The notes below the pieces were generated by a model that ran no database searches, was not told the DNA's origin, and saw nothing but the letters and a program-made list of their open reading frames with translations. A stretch of DNA of 64,000 bases, from NCBI GenBank assembly GCA_036924855.1, contig JBAGRP010000001.1, positions 6,994,001-7,058,000 of the forward strand, written 5' to 3'. Position 1 is the stretch's first letter. Each line of letters starts with the position of its first letter. Source of the stretch: Nitrobacteraceae bacterium AZCC 2146 (GTDB lineage: Bacteria; Pseudomonadota; Alphaproteobacteria; Rhizobiales; Xanthobacteraceae). Shown here in pieces: positions 26,191-35,273 of this stretch. Made by a program: the position numbers and the translations under genes.

Positions 26191-27237
26191 ATGAACGTCG
26201 ATAAGAAATCTCCTGCACGAAGCGGGGCACTCACGCGCCGTGCCCTGCTCGGCACCATGGCTGCGCTGCCGCTGGTCGGACACGGCGGATTTGCGTGGGC
26301 GCAGGCCGCCGATGCCCTCAGCGTGCGCGTCGATTTCGCGCCGTGGGGCGTGCATGCCGCCCTGCATCTCGCCCAGGCCAAGGGCTGGCTGAAGGAGGAC
26401 GGTCTCACCGTCGATATCCAGGATGGCACGGGAACGCTGAGCACCATCAACCTGGTCGCCGCCGGCAAGGTCGATGTCGGCTTCGTGCAGCTCGGACCGA
26501 TGGCAATCGCGCGTGCGAGCGGGCTGCCGGTCAAATCCTTCGCGGGTTACCTGCGCAAGGGCGATCTCGCCGTCATGGTGGATGCCGCCAAGGGCCCGAA
26601 GACCGCCAAGGAACTGGCGGGCAAGAAGATCGTCTGCTTTGCCGCCAGCCCATGGGCGCCGTTCGTCGATCAGTACATCAAGAATCTCGGCCTTGAGAAG
26701 GGCAGCGGCCCGGGCCAAGTCAACGTCGTGATGGTGTCGCCCGCCGCCATGGTGGCGACGTATGCCAGCAGCGATGCGGACGGCTTCATGTCGCTGCAGG
26801 AATTCGGCGAGCCGCTGGTGATGTCTGCGCGGCCGGCACGCTCGTTCCTGGCCGCCGATGTCGGCATCGCGTTTCCGAGCTACGGCCTGATAGCCACCGA
26901 CGAGAGCCTGACCAAGCGCGCCGATGCGCTGAAGCGGCTGTCGGCGAACCAGACCCGCGCATGGACCTACATCTACGAGAAGCCGGCGCATCTCGACGAG
27001 GCGGTGGCAGCGATGATGGCGCAGCGCGCCGACAAGCAGCTCAATCCCGAGGTGCTCAAGGCGCAGCTCGTGCTCAGCAAGGATTTTCTCGGCACGCCGA
27101 ACACGGCGGGCAAGCCGATGGGCTGGCAGGCGGCGGCGGACTGGAAGCTCGCAGTCAAATCCATGTCCGATGCCGGGCTGATCAAGGGTGATGCCAAGAT
27201 CGAGGACTACTTCACCAACGACTTCATCAAGTCGTAA
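26191..27237 (+). CDS. ABC transporter substrate-binding protein 4 (NMT1/THI5-like, Tat signal)
   Basis: 348 residues from the ATG at 26191. The signal has LTRRALLGTMAALPLVG and a cleavage region FAWAQA. The mature domain shows VDFAPWGVHAALHLAQAKGWL, INLVAAGKVDVGFVQLG and ELAGKKIVCFAASPWAPF, the usual NMT1 order. It opens a binding protein-ATPase-permease operon with 5-base and 4-base spacings. It is the third complete importer of this class in 22 kb. Confidence 0.85.
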   Translation: MNVDKKSPARSGALTRRALLGTMAALPLVGHGGFAWAQAADALSVRVDFAPWGVHAALHLAQAKGWLKEDGLTVDIQDGTGTLSTINLVAAGKVDVGFVQLGPMAIARASGLPVKSFAGYLRKGDLAVMVDAAKGPKTAKELAGKKIVCFAASPWAPFVDQYIKNLGLEKGSGPGQVNVVMVSPAAMVATYASSDADGFMSLQEFGEPLVMSARPARSFLAADVGIAFPSYGLIATDESLTKRADALKRLSANQTRAWTYIYEKPAHLDEAVAAMMAQRADKQLNPEVLKAQLVLSKDFLGTPNTAGKPMGWQAAADWKLAVKSMSDAGLIKGDAKIEDYFTNDFIKS

Positions 27238-27242
27238 TCGCG

Positions 27243-28064
27243 ATGCAGACCGGTCCTGAACCCATGCAACATGAACGGTCTGCGCCGTCGACGCCCTATG
27301 TCAGTGTCTCCGCGGTCAGCAAATCCTACGACAGCGGCAAGAACGCCGCTCTCGTTCTCGATGACATCACGCTCGATATCGCGCCGGGTGAATTCGTCGC
27401 CATCGTCGGACCCTCCGGCTGCGGCAAGAGCACGCTGCTGAAGTGCATCGCCGGGCTGCAGCCGGTTTCGGCGGGGCGGATCATGGTGAAGGACGAACTC
27501 GTCCTGGCGCCGCCGGACAACATGGCGATCGTATTCCAGCGGGACGTGCTGCTGGACTGGCGCACCGTGCTCGACAACGTGCTGCTGATGGTCGAATTCC
27601 GTGGCCTCAAGCGCAAGGATTTCGTGGCGCGGGCGATCCAGTTGCTGACCACCTATGGCCTCGGCGATTACGTCAATCGCTATCCCTGGGAGCTGTCGGG
27701 CGGCATGCGGCAGCGGGCGGCGATCTGCCGCGCGCTGATCGTTGATCCCGAACTGCTGCTGATGGACGAACCGTTCGGCGCGCTCGACGCCATGACGCGC
27801 GACGATCTCAACGTCGAGCTGGAGCGGCTGTGGTTCGCGACGCGCAAGACGCTACTGTTCATCACCCATGGCATCGACGAGGCGGTGTATCTCGCCGACC
27901 GGGTGGTGGTGATGGCCCGCAATCCCGGCCGCATCGCCGAAATCATCGACATCGACATTCCGCGCCCGCGCTCGCTCAGCGTCCGGCAGACACCGGAATT
28001 CGGCGAGTATACCACCGAAATCCGCCGGCTGTTTGCGTCGCTCGGCGTGGTGAAAGCGGAATAG
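27243..28064 (+). CDS. ABC transporter ATP-binding protein 3 (SsuB/TauB-like)
   Basis: 273 residues; an in-frame ATG at 27264 is a shorter alternative. Walker A GPSGCGKST, Q-loop IVFQRDVLLDW, signature LSGGMRQRAA, Walker B LLMDEPFGALDAMTR and switch His FITHGIDEAV are all present. It energises the importer of binding protein 4. Confidence 0.87.
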   Translation: MQTGPEPMQHERSAPSTPYVSVSAVSKSYDSGKNAALVLDDITLDIAPGEFVAIVGPSGCGKSTLLKCIAGLQPVSAGRIMVKDELVLAPPDNMAIVFQRDVLLDWRTVLDNVLLMVEFRGLKRKDFVARAIQLLTTYGLGDYVNRYPWELSGGMRQRAAICRALIVDPELLLMDEPFGALDAMTRDDLNVELERLWFATRKTLLFITHGIDEAVYLADRVVVMARNPGRIAEIIDIDIPRPRSLSVRQTPEFGEYTTEIRRLFASLGVVKAE

Positions 28065-28068
28065 ACCC

Positions 28069-28851
28069 ATGGCCTGGTGGAGACGAAGCGAATACGCGCG
28101 GACCGTTGTGTCCGTCCTGCTGCTCACCGTGGGCGCCTGGGAGCTTGCGGTGCGGATGTTCGGCATCAGGACGTTCCTGCTGCCGCCACCGTCGCTGGTC
28201 GCCATGGAAATTTTAAACAATCCCGGCTTCTACGCATTCCAGTCGCTGTACACGATCTACATCACGGCAATCGGCTTCGCGCTGGCGGTGATTTTCGGAA
28301 TCGGCCTCGCGATCGCGATCGTGTCGTCGAAGTTTCTGGACCGCACGCTTTACACCCTGCTGATCGCATCCAACTCCGTGCCCAAGGTGGCGCTGGCGCC
28401 GATCTTTGTGATCTGGCTCGGCACCGGCGGCGAACCGAAGGTGGCGATTGCCGCACTAATCGCCGTGTTCCCCATCGTGATCAACACCACGCTCGGGATG
28501 CGCGCGGTGGATCCCGACATGATCGACCTGGCGCGCTCGGCGCGCGCGCCGAACCACGACGTGATGCTGAAGATCCGCCTGCCTAACGCGCTGCCGAGCA
28601 TTTTCGCGGGCGCCAAGGTCGGGATCTCCTTCGCCCTGATCGGCGCCATCGTCGGCGAGTTCGTGGCGGGCGAACGCGGGCTTGGTTATGTGATCCTGAC
28701 CAGCCAGGCCACGTTCAACAGTCCGCGGGCCTTTGCCGCCATCGTCCTGCTCAGCGTGATCGGCACCATCATGTTCTTCGCCGTGGAGCTTTGCGAGCGC
28801 TGGTTCCTGCCGTGGCATGTCTCTCAGCGTAACGCGCGGGCGGCGCGTTGA
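28069..28851 (+). CDS. ABC transporter permease 3 (SsuC/TauC-like)
   Basis: 260 residues with about six membrane segments, the EAA-loop region NSVPKVALAPIFVIWLGTG and IVGEFVAGERGLGYV. It ends the catabolic/transport region; beyond it the sequence becomes fragmentary. Confidence 0.87.
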   Translation: MAWWRRSEYARTVVSVLLLTVGAWELAVRMFGIRTFLLPPPSLVAMEILNNPGFYAFQSLYTIYITAIGFALAVIFGIGLAIAIVSSKFLDRTLYTLLIASNSVPKVALAPIFVIWLGTGGEPKVAIAALIAVFPIVINTTLGMRAVDPDMIDLARSARAPNHDVMLKIRLPNALPSIFAGAKVGISFALIGAIVGEFVAGERGLGYVILTSQATFNSPRAFAAIVLLSVIGTIMFFAVELCERWFLPWHVSQRNARAAR

Positions 28852-29018
28852 GCCAAATGTAGCGCTTCCCGATCAGATGATTACCGGCAATGACGCTTGC
28901 CATCACTTAGAGGTAGGATATGTCCACCCGATCTGTTCGGGCCTTCAGACCGCTGAGCCGCCGAGTAATAAATGCGACGTCGCTGTTTCATGGCCCACGC
29001 TCCATCTTTGCTAAAAGA

Positions 29019-29335
29019 TTAGTGTGTTGCGCTGACCAGTTGAACCCACCACCCAACTCGGACATTGCCGCCCAAGCATCGTTGGGTGTACGCGTGGAAA
29101 TCCACGATGACGCCGAACTTCACGTCGATGAGGTAGTTGTTAGAGTAGGCGAAGAATGCCGGTCCTTTGTGCGGCACGTCCACTGGGCCGCATGATCCGA
29201 TGGCGAGACAAACTTCGGGACCACGTCGGTAGCCGCCCCCAGGCCGTATCGTCAAGGGTCGCCGATGTACTCTTTCACCGCCCGGCTGGTGCTCTCCGGA
29301 TCGCGATCCTTGTGCCAGTCCCGCCCCGCGATCGA
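29019..29335 (-). mobile_element. Degenerate IS1182-type transposase fragment
   Basis: On the minus strand, 29255-29019 encodes PHKGPAFFAYSNNYLIDVKF followed by VIVDFHAYTQR. This resembles the FAYSTNYLIDTEHAVIVDVEATPA stretch of IS1182-group DDE transposases. Just upstream, in another frame, is GRDWHKDRDPESTSRAVKEYI, a segment expected shortly before it in the same proteins. Two frames, no start and no downstream half make this a dead remnant. The surrounding gap (28,852-29,686) has no other recognisable gene. Confidence 0.6.
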
Positions 29336-29686
29336 GCGCTACTTGTTGGCATCGGGCCTAGATCTGCAATGATATGCGCGTCCTCAGGCGCACGCGCGAT
29401 GTGATCCGTGATGTTGTACGCATACTCAATATGTGCCGTTCTTGCTCAGCGTCATGGCACATGCCGCTTACAATGAAGGCAGTCGCTGACATGGCCTGTC
29501 GATGCGGATGCTTTTCGGTCTCGTTTCGTGCACGCCATCGAACGCAAGTGATTGACTCTCTAAGCATCACGTAAACGTCATCGCGTCCCTGCCGCGAAAG
29601 CGCGAATGACGAAATCAAAGGCTTGCTCGCTCATTGCGTCATGGTCATCATTTTGCACCTTAAACATCTGAGAAAGCGGCGTGATT

Positions 29687-31195
29687 ATGAGCGAGACCAT
29701 TGGGCGGCGGGAATTTCTCGGCACTGCCGCAGCAGCAGGGGTGGCCGTTGCGGTCGGAACGAAGTCTTTTGTGACGTCCGCAAATGCCGCGAATGAAGGA
29801 TATCTTACGTCCGCCTCGGCAAGTGCGCTGGCCGAGGCCATCCGCTCAAAAAAGGTAAGCTCGAAGACGGTTGTCGATGCGTATCTCGCGCGAATTGCGG
29901 AGGTAAATCCAAAGCTCAACGCCGTCGTTCAATTGACCGCCGAGTCTGCGCGGAAGGAGGCGGATGAAGCCGATGCGGCATTGGCTCGCGGCGACATCAA
30001 AGGGCCGCTTCATGGTGTGCCGGTCACGATCAAGGATACGTTGGAAACGGCGGGCGTGATCTGCACCGGCGGCACGAAGGGGCGCGCGAATTATGTGCCC
30101 AAGGCCGATGCCACTGCGGTTGCGCGATTGCGCGCCGCGGGTGCGATCATTCTAGGCAAGACGAACGTTCCGGAGCTTGCGGGCGCACTTGAGACCGACA
30201 ATCTGGTCTATGGGCGAACCAACAATCCTTATGATCTTGCCCGGACGCCCGGCGGCAGCAGCGGCGGTGAAGCCGCGATCGTTGCGGCAGGCGGCTCGCC
30301 ACTCGGCCTTGGCACCGACGCCGGCGGCAGCATCCGTGTTCCGGCGCATTTTTGCGGTCTCGCCGCGATCAAGCCGACCTCGGGGCGCGTGCCGAGAACG
30401 GGGCAGTTTCCGTTACCCCTCGGCGCACGCAATGCTGTTTTCCATGTCAGCCTGCTGGCGCGAAAGGTCGAGGACCTTGCGCTGGCGCTGCCGATCATTT
30501 CCGGCCCGGACTATCGGGATCACTCGATCGTCGGCATGCCGATGGGCAATCCCGGGAACGTCAAACTTCAAGACCTGAAGATCGCGTTTTTTGATGACGA
30601 CGGCGTTGCCACGCCGACCCGCGAAATCATCGCGGCGGTGCGGGATTCCGCCAAAGCCTTCGCCGAAGCAGGTGTGAGGGTCGAAGAGAGTCGGCCGCCC
30701 GATGTAGGCACTGCGTCGAAGGTATATTTCGATATGAGTCGCGGCGACGGTGGAGCAGGGACGCGCGCATTTCTAAAAAGTGTCGGATCAGACAAAATCT
30801 CTCCGTTGTTCGAAAAAGCGTTGACCTACTCGGTCGCTCCCGCCTTTGCGACCACGACGGAGGCGCTTGCCGCCTTCGTCCGCTGGGATCTGTTTCGCAA
30901 TTCTATGTTGCGCTACATGGAAAACTACGACGCTATCCTGTCAGCCGTGGCGCCGTATCCGGCATTGCTTCACGGCACCAGCTTCGACGAGGCCAATCGC
31001 AGAGGATTTGGTTATGCGCAGGCTCACAACCTTACCGGCTGGCCGACCGCGACTGTCAGGGTCGGCACGTCACCTGAGGGACTGCCGCTTGGCGTCCAGG
31101 TCGCCGCTCGCCCGTGGCGTGAGGACGTCGCACTTGCTCTCGTCCAGCATCTCGAGAAGACCTTCGGCGGTTGGAAAATGCCCACCGCGGTCTGA
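29687..31195 (+). CDS. Tat-exported amidase (amidase-signature family)
   Basis: 502 residues from the ATG at 29687. GRREFLGTAAAAGVAV at 6-21 is a twin-arginine signal with a cleavage region near TSANA. The catalytic Ser-cisSer-Lys triad is intact: K116 in VTIKDT, S191 in PGGSSGGE and S215 in DAGGSIR, with the usual 24-residue spacing between the serines. It hydrolyses an amide, probably in the periplasm; the substrate is unknown. Codon use is less GC-skewed than in the region to the left. It is followed by a good terminator and appears to be a single-gene unit. Confidence 0.87.
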   Translation: MSETIGRREFLGTAAAAGVAVAVGTKSFVTSANAANEGYLTSASASALAEAIRSKKVSSKTVVDAYLARIAEVNPKLNAVVQLTAESARKEADEADAALARGDIKGPLHGVPVTIKDTLETAGVICTGGTKGRANYVPKADATAVARLRAAGAIILGKTNVPELAGALETDNLVYGRTNNPYDLARTPGGSSGGEAAIVAAGGSPLGLGTDAGGSIRVPAHFCGLAAIKPTSGRVPRTGQFPLPLGARNAVFHVSLLARKVEDLALALPIISGPDYRDHSIVGMPMGNPGNVKLQDLKIAFFDDDGVATPTREIIAAVRDSAKAFAEAGVRVEESRPPDVGTASKVYFDMSRGDGGAGTRAFLKSVGSDKISPLFEKALTYSVAPAFATTTEALAAFVRWDLFRNSMLRYMENYDAILSAVAPYPALLHGTSFDEANRRGFGYAQAHNLTGWPTATVRVGTSPEGLPLGVQVAARPWREDVALALVQHLEKTFGGWKMPTAV

Positions 31196-31283
31196 GAAGC
31201 ACGACTATCCGGCATGAGCTTGTGAGTATCTTGCCTGTCACGTCTTTGCTGGCGCCCGCAGCGACGTTGTTGCTAAGGTGATG

Positions 31284-31313
31284 AAGGCCCCCGTCAGTCA
31301 GCGAGGGCCTTTG
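31284..31313 (+). terminator. Terminator after the Tat amidase
   Basis: AAGGCCC (31284-31290) pairs with GGGCCTT (31305-31311) and a short T-rich run follows, 89 bases after the amidase stop. Confidence 0.6.
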
Positions 31314-31435
31314 TCGATTCAGGCCGAAAGTTTCAGGCTCGCATCGACCAGCCTTTATGCTTTACGGGACAGCTGTTTTCGCAATTCCGACGCTAGTCAC
31401 GCTTGTGGGAGTGCCTCACCCGGCAAGGAAGCAAC

Positions 31436-31831
31436 CTATAGCTTGGCGGTGCGCTTCTCAATGAACGCATTTAACCGGTCGGTAAGAACCTCGTCGCCCT
31501 CGCGGGGGTCGCATACAAGAAGAATATTAGTTCCCCAGCCAGACTCCAAAATCCGATCAACCGCTTGGTCGAACTGAGTTGTTCTCCGCAGTCCGTGATC
31601 CATGGCGATGATCGTGGACCATACTTGTGGACCATGCAACCTCGACCAGAAATCCGAACTCTCCGCTGATCCTTGAGTGGTCGCGAGCTATATTTTCCGT
31701 GAGCAAGCGAGGGTCGACACGCTGAGGGGCCGGCGCACCTTCCACGAGACACCTTTCCGCGCCCGGTTGCCGCAGCGGCAAAGGTGGCACGCCAATTGCT
31801 TGATCCCGGGCACCATTGAGGAGTTCGCATT
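31436..31831 (-). pseudogene. Decayed coding fragment, possibly the end of a crotonase-fold protein
   Basis: In this 636-base gap between the amidase and the peptide importer, the minus strand has MDHGLRRTTQFDQAVDRI and ends DRLNAFIEKRTAKL, which looks like the C-terminal tail of an enoyl-CoA hydratase-type protein (..GxxAFxEKR). Another frame upstream continues with coding-like sequence. No full domain or start is visible. The family call is weak; a chance resemblance is possible. Confidence 0.3.
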
Positions 31832-33469
31832 TTGGTTGACCATCCGCCTTTGAATAAAATCTCACGCCGTACCGCTCTGGCTTTGCCCCTCGGGTTGGCG
31901 GCATCGTCGGGCACCATCTTCTCCAACGGTTTCGCCAAGGCCGATGAGCCGGTGCGGGGCGGCACGATGGTCATGATTGTTCAGCCCGAGCCCTCGACGC
32001 TCGCCCATTATGCCGTGACCGCCGGCAATATCCCGCCCATCGCCACACAGATTTACGAAGGTCTTGTGACCTACGATTGGGATCAAAATCCTCAGCCCAA
32101 TCTCGCAACTTCCTGGGAGACCGCGCCCGACGGAAAATCCATCACCTTCAAACTGCGCGAAGGCGTTGTCTTTCACAACGGCAAGCGTTTCACGAGCGCC
32201 GACGTCCAATTCTCCTTCATGGAGATTCTGAAGAAATATCACCCCTTCGCGCCGCTCCTGCTCGCCGAACTGACGGGCGTCGACACGCCAGACGAAAAGA
32301 CTGCGGTTCTGCTTCTCGCCAATCCCGCGCCTTATCTGATGAAGGCGCTTGCGGGGCGCGATCTGCCGATCATGTGCAAATCGGTTTTCGAGGGAACGCA
32401 GATCCTGCAGAATCCTTCGGCCAACAAGCCGATCGGCACCGGGCCGTTCAAATTCGGGCAATGGGACCGCGGACAGTTCGTGCGGCTCGACCGCAACGAC
32501 AAATATTGGAAGCCGGGACTGCCCTATCTCGACCATATCATCGCGCGTTTCATCCCGGACGCTGCGACGCGCTCTGCCGCGCTCGAGACCGGTGAGGCGC
32601 ATTTCGCCGGCTATAGCGCCGTTAATTACGCCGATCTCGCGCGGATGAAGACCAACCCGATCCTCGATACGACGATGAAAGGCTATGAGATGACGCCCGC
32701 CTTGAGCGTGCTCGAACTCAACGCCAAACACCCGCCGCTCGACAAGAAAGAAGTCCGCCAGGCGATCGCTTATGCGATCGATCGCAAGGTGATCCTGCGC
32801 GATGTCATGTATGGCTACGGCAAGCCGGCCACCGGCCCGCTCAGCAGTCTGTTCAAGACCGTCGGGTTCTATACCGACGATGTACGTAAATACGACGTGC
32901 CCGACCGTCTCGATATTGCCAACAAGCTGCTCGACGGCGCGGGCCTGCCGCGCGGCGCGAACGGCATGCGCTTCGGCATGCATCTCGAAGTCAATTCATT
33001 CGGCGAGCAATGGCTGCGCCAGGCCGAATATCTGAAACAGGCGCTCGCGATCGTCGGGATCGATCTGACGCTACGATCGGAAGATACCGCCACCTGGTTG
33101 CGGCGCGTCTATACCGATTACGATTACGACATTAATGAGCCCTTCCTGAGCCAGGGCGTCGATCCGGTCTATGGTCTCAACAAGCAATATCTCACCTCGC
33201 AGATCCGCAAGGGCGTGACCTTCGTCAACGACAGCTTTTATGCCAATCCGGAATTCGACGGCATCTTGAACGAGGCCATGCGCGAGCAGGACCACGATAA
33301 GCGCGCCGTACTGTACAAAAAGGCGCAGCAGATTCTTGCCGAGGATTGCCCACTGGTCTGGCTCATCGACGTGCAATATGTCTCGGTCTTCAATCGAAAG
33401 CTTCGCGATCACACGACCGGGCCGCTCGGCACGCAACAGGCTTTCGAACGGGCCTGGCTGGAAACCTAA
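31832..33469 (+). CDS. Oligopeptide-type ABC substrate-binding protein (SBP family 5)
   Basis: 545 residues from a TTG at 31832 with GAGGAG 8 bases upstream. The N-terminus has SRRTALALPLGLAASSG, a twin-arginine-like signal. The mature domain has the DppA/OppA order: GGTMVMIVQPEPSTL, IYEGLVTYD, LATSWETAPDGKSITFKLREG, VRQAIAYAIDR and DYDINEPF. It binds peptides, opines, glycosides or amides in the periplasm. It heads a six-gene operon with permeases, a fused ATPase, an amidase and a MetX-like hydrolase; the amidase suggests an amide-bearing ligand, which is inference. Confidence 0.9.
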   Translation: MVDHPPLNKISRRTALALPLGLAASSGTIFSNGFAKADEPVRGGTMVMIVQPEPSTLAHYAVTAGNIPPIATQIYEGLVTYDWDQNPQPNLATSWETAPDGKSITFKLREGVVFHNGKRFTSADVQFSFMEILKKYHPFAPLLLAELTGVDTPDEKTAVLLLANPAPYLMKALAGRDLPIMCKSVFEGTQILQNPSANKPIGTGPFKFGQWDRGQFVRLDRNDKYWKPGLPYLDHIIARFIPDAATRSAALETGEAHFAGYSAVNYADLARMKTNPILDTTMKGYEMTPALSVLELNAKHPPLDKKEVRQAIAYAIDRKVILRDVMYGYGKPATGPLSSLFKTVGFYTDDVRKYDVPDRLDIANKLLDGAGLPRGANGMRFGMHLEVNSFGEQWLRQAEYLKQALAIVGIDLTLRSEDTATWLRRVYTDYDYDINEPFLSQGVDPVYGLNKQYLTSQIRKGVTFVNDSFYANPEFDGILNEAMREQDHDKRAVLYKKAQQILAEDCPLVWLIDVQYVSVFNRKLRDHTTGPLGTQQAFERAWLET

Positions 33470-33472
33470 GCC

Positions 33473-34444
33473 GTGCGATTAGCCCGCTATATGGGATACC
33501 GGCTGGTCACCGCGCTGCCGATGATCTTCGGCATCATTGTGCTCAACTTCCTGTTGATCCATCTCGCGCCCGGCGACGCGGCCTCCGTGCTCGCCGGCGA
33601 GAGCGGTGCTGCGACGCCCGAATATATGGACGCGCTGCGCCATAAATTCGGCCTCGACCAATCGCTCGGCATGCAGTTCCTGACCTATGTCTCGAACATG
33701 GCGCATTTCAATCTCGGTTATTCCTACCGCAACGATGCCGACGTGAGCAGCTTGATTTTCGAACGGCTCGGGCCAACCAGCCTGCTGATGTTGACGGCGT
33801 TCGGCACCGCTGTGGCGCTCGGCATCATCCTCGGTCTCGTTGCCGCGACAGGGCGCAATTCCTGGCGCGACAACATCATTTCGCTGATCAGCCTCGTCGC
33901 CTATGCGACGCCCGGATTCTGGCTTGGGCTCATGATGATCGTGATCTTTTCGATCGGCCTCGGCTGGCTGCCGACAAGCGGGTTCGATACGGTCGGCGCC
34001 GGTCACGAAGGCTGGGCCGAGGTTTGGGACGTCGCTCGGCATCTCGTGATGCCCGCCGTCTCGCTCGCACTGTTCTACCTCGCGCTTTATGCGCGCCTCA
34101 TGCGCGCGTCCGTCCTGGAGCAAACCGGCATGGATTATGTGACGACGGCGCGCGCCAAGGGCCAGACAGAGCGCCGCATCATGACAGGTCATGTCCTGCG
34201 CAATGCGCTGTTGCCTATCGTGACGATTGCCGGCGTTCAGGCCGGCAATCTGATCGGCGGCTCCATCGTGGTGGAAACCGTGTTCGGCTGGCCCGGCATC
34301 GGCACGCTTGCCTTCAACGCGCTGCAATCGCGCGACCTCAATCTGCTTCTCGCGATCTTCTTCATGTCAGCCTGCCTCATCGTGATCATCAACCTCGCCG
34401 TCGACGTGATCTACGTCATGCTCGACCCGCGCATGGAGATTTGA
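33473..34444 (+). CDS. ABC permease, DppB-like
   Basis: 323 residues from a GTG start 3 bases after the previous stop. It has about six membrane segments, an N-terminal MGYRLVTALPMIFGIIVLNF, a conserved FGLDQSLGMQF region and the ATPase-contact segment DYVTTARAKGQTERRIM; it ends VIYVMLDPRMEI as DppB proteins do. It pairs with the DppC-like permease that follows after 1 base. Confidence 0.9.
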   Translation: MRLARYMGYRLVTALPMIFGIIVLNFLLIHLAPGDAASVLAGESGAATPEYMDALRHKFGLDQSLGMQFLTYVSNMAHFNLGYSYRNDADVSSLIFERLGPTSLLMLTAFGTAVALGIILGLVAATGRNSWRDNIISLISLVAYATPGFWLGLMMIVIFSIGLGWLPTSGFDTVGAGHEGWAEVWDVARHLVMPAVSLALFYLALYARLMRASVLEQTGMDYVTTARAKGQTERRIMTGHVLRNALLPIVTIAGVQAGNLIGGSIVVETVFGWPGIGTLAFNALQSRDLNLLLAIFFMSACLIVIINLAVDVIYVMLDPRMEI

Positions 34445-34445
34445 C

Positions 34446-35273
34446 ATGTGGCAGGGCTTCGCGCGGTTCGCGCGCAACCGGATGGCATTATTCGGCGCAG
34501 CCGTGCTGCTGTGCTTGCTCCTGCTCGTCGTGCTCACACCGGTGATCTACCCTGACGATCCGTTCAAGCTCGCCGGACCCGCCTTGCAGCCGCCGGGCGG
34601 GCGCTTTCTGCTCGGCACCGACACGCTCGGCCGCGACGTCGCGGCCGAAATCGCTTACGGCGCGCGCACCTCGCTCATCGTCGGTGTCGGTGCGACCCTC
34701 GCCGCAATTGTGATCGGCGCGGTGGCCGGGGGGGTGGCCGGCTACTATCGCGGGATGACCGAGACCGTGCTGATGCGCATAACGGAATTTTTCCAAACCA
34801 TCCCGGCCTTCATTTTCGCTTTGTTGATCGTCGCGATCCTTTCCCCCTCGGTCTCCAGCGAAATCATCGCCATCGCCGCCGTCTCCTGGCCAAGCATCGC
34901 GCGGCTAGTGCGCGGGGAATTCGTCTCGCTCGGCGGCCGCGAATTCGTGCAGGCCTGCGCCGGCCTCGGCGCCAGCGATGCGCGCATCATCTTCAATCAT
35001 ATGCTGCCGAACTGCGCCTCCTCCATCATCGCGGTCGGTTCGCTGCTGATCGGCACCGCGATTCTGCTCGAAGCCGGATTGGCGTTTCTGGGCCTCGGTG
35101 ATCCGAATGTCATGAGCTGGGGGTTGATCATCAGCGCGGGGCGCGCGGTGCTGCGCTCCGCCTGGTGGATCTGCACCTTTCCGGGCGTCGCGATCCTGCT
35201 CACGGTGCTCGGCATCAATCTCATTGGCGACGGGCTCAACGAAGCCCTCAATCCGAGGCTGCGTGAGCGATGA
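34446..35273 (+). CDS. ABC permease, DppC-like
   Basis: 275 residues. The N-terminus is the usual short cytoplasmic WQGFARFARNRMALFG followed by a membrane segment and the FLLGTDTLGRDV motif of DppC permeases. ATPase-contact region REFVQACAGLGASDARII and C-terminal [12 protein letters not shown] are typical. Its stop overlaps the start of the ATPase gene by 4 bases. Confidence 0.9.
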   Translation: MWQGFARFARNRMALFGAAVLLCLLLLVVLTPVIYPDDPFKLAGPALQPPGGRFLLGTDTLGRDVAAEIAYGARTSLIVGVGATLAAIVIGAVAGGVAGYYRGMTETVLMRITEFFQTIPAFIFALLIVAILSPSVSSEIIAIAAVSWPSIARLVRGEFVSLGGREFVQACAGLGASDARIIFNHMLPNCASSIIAVGSLLIGTAILLEAGLAFLGLGDPNVMSWGLIISAGRAVLRSAWWICTFPGVAILLTVLGINLIGDGLNEALNPRLRER

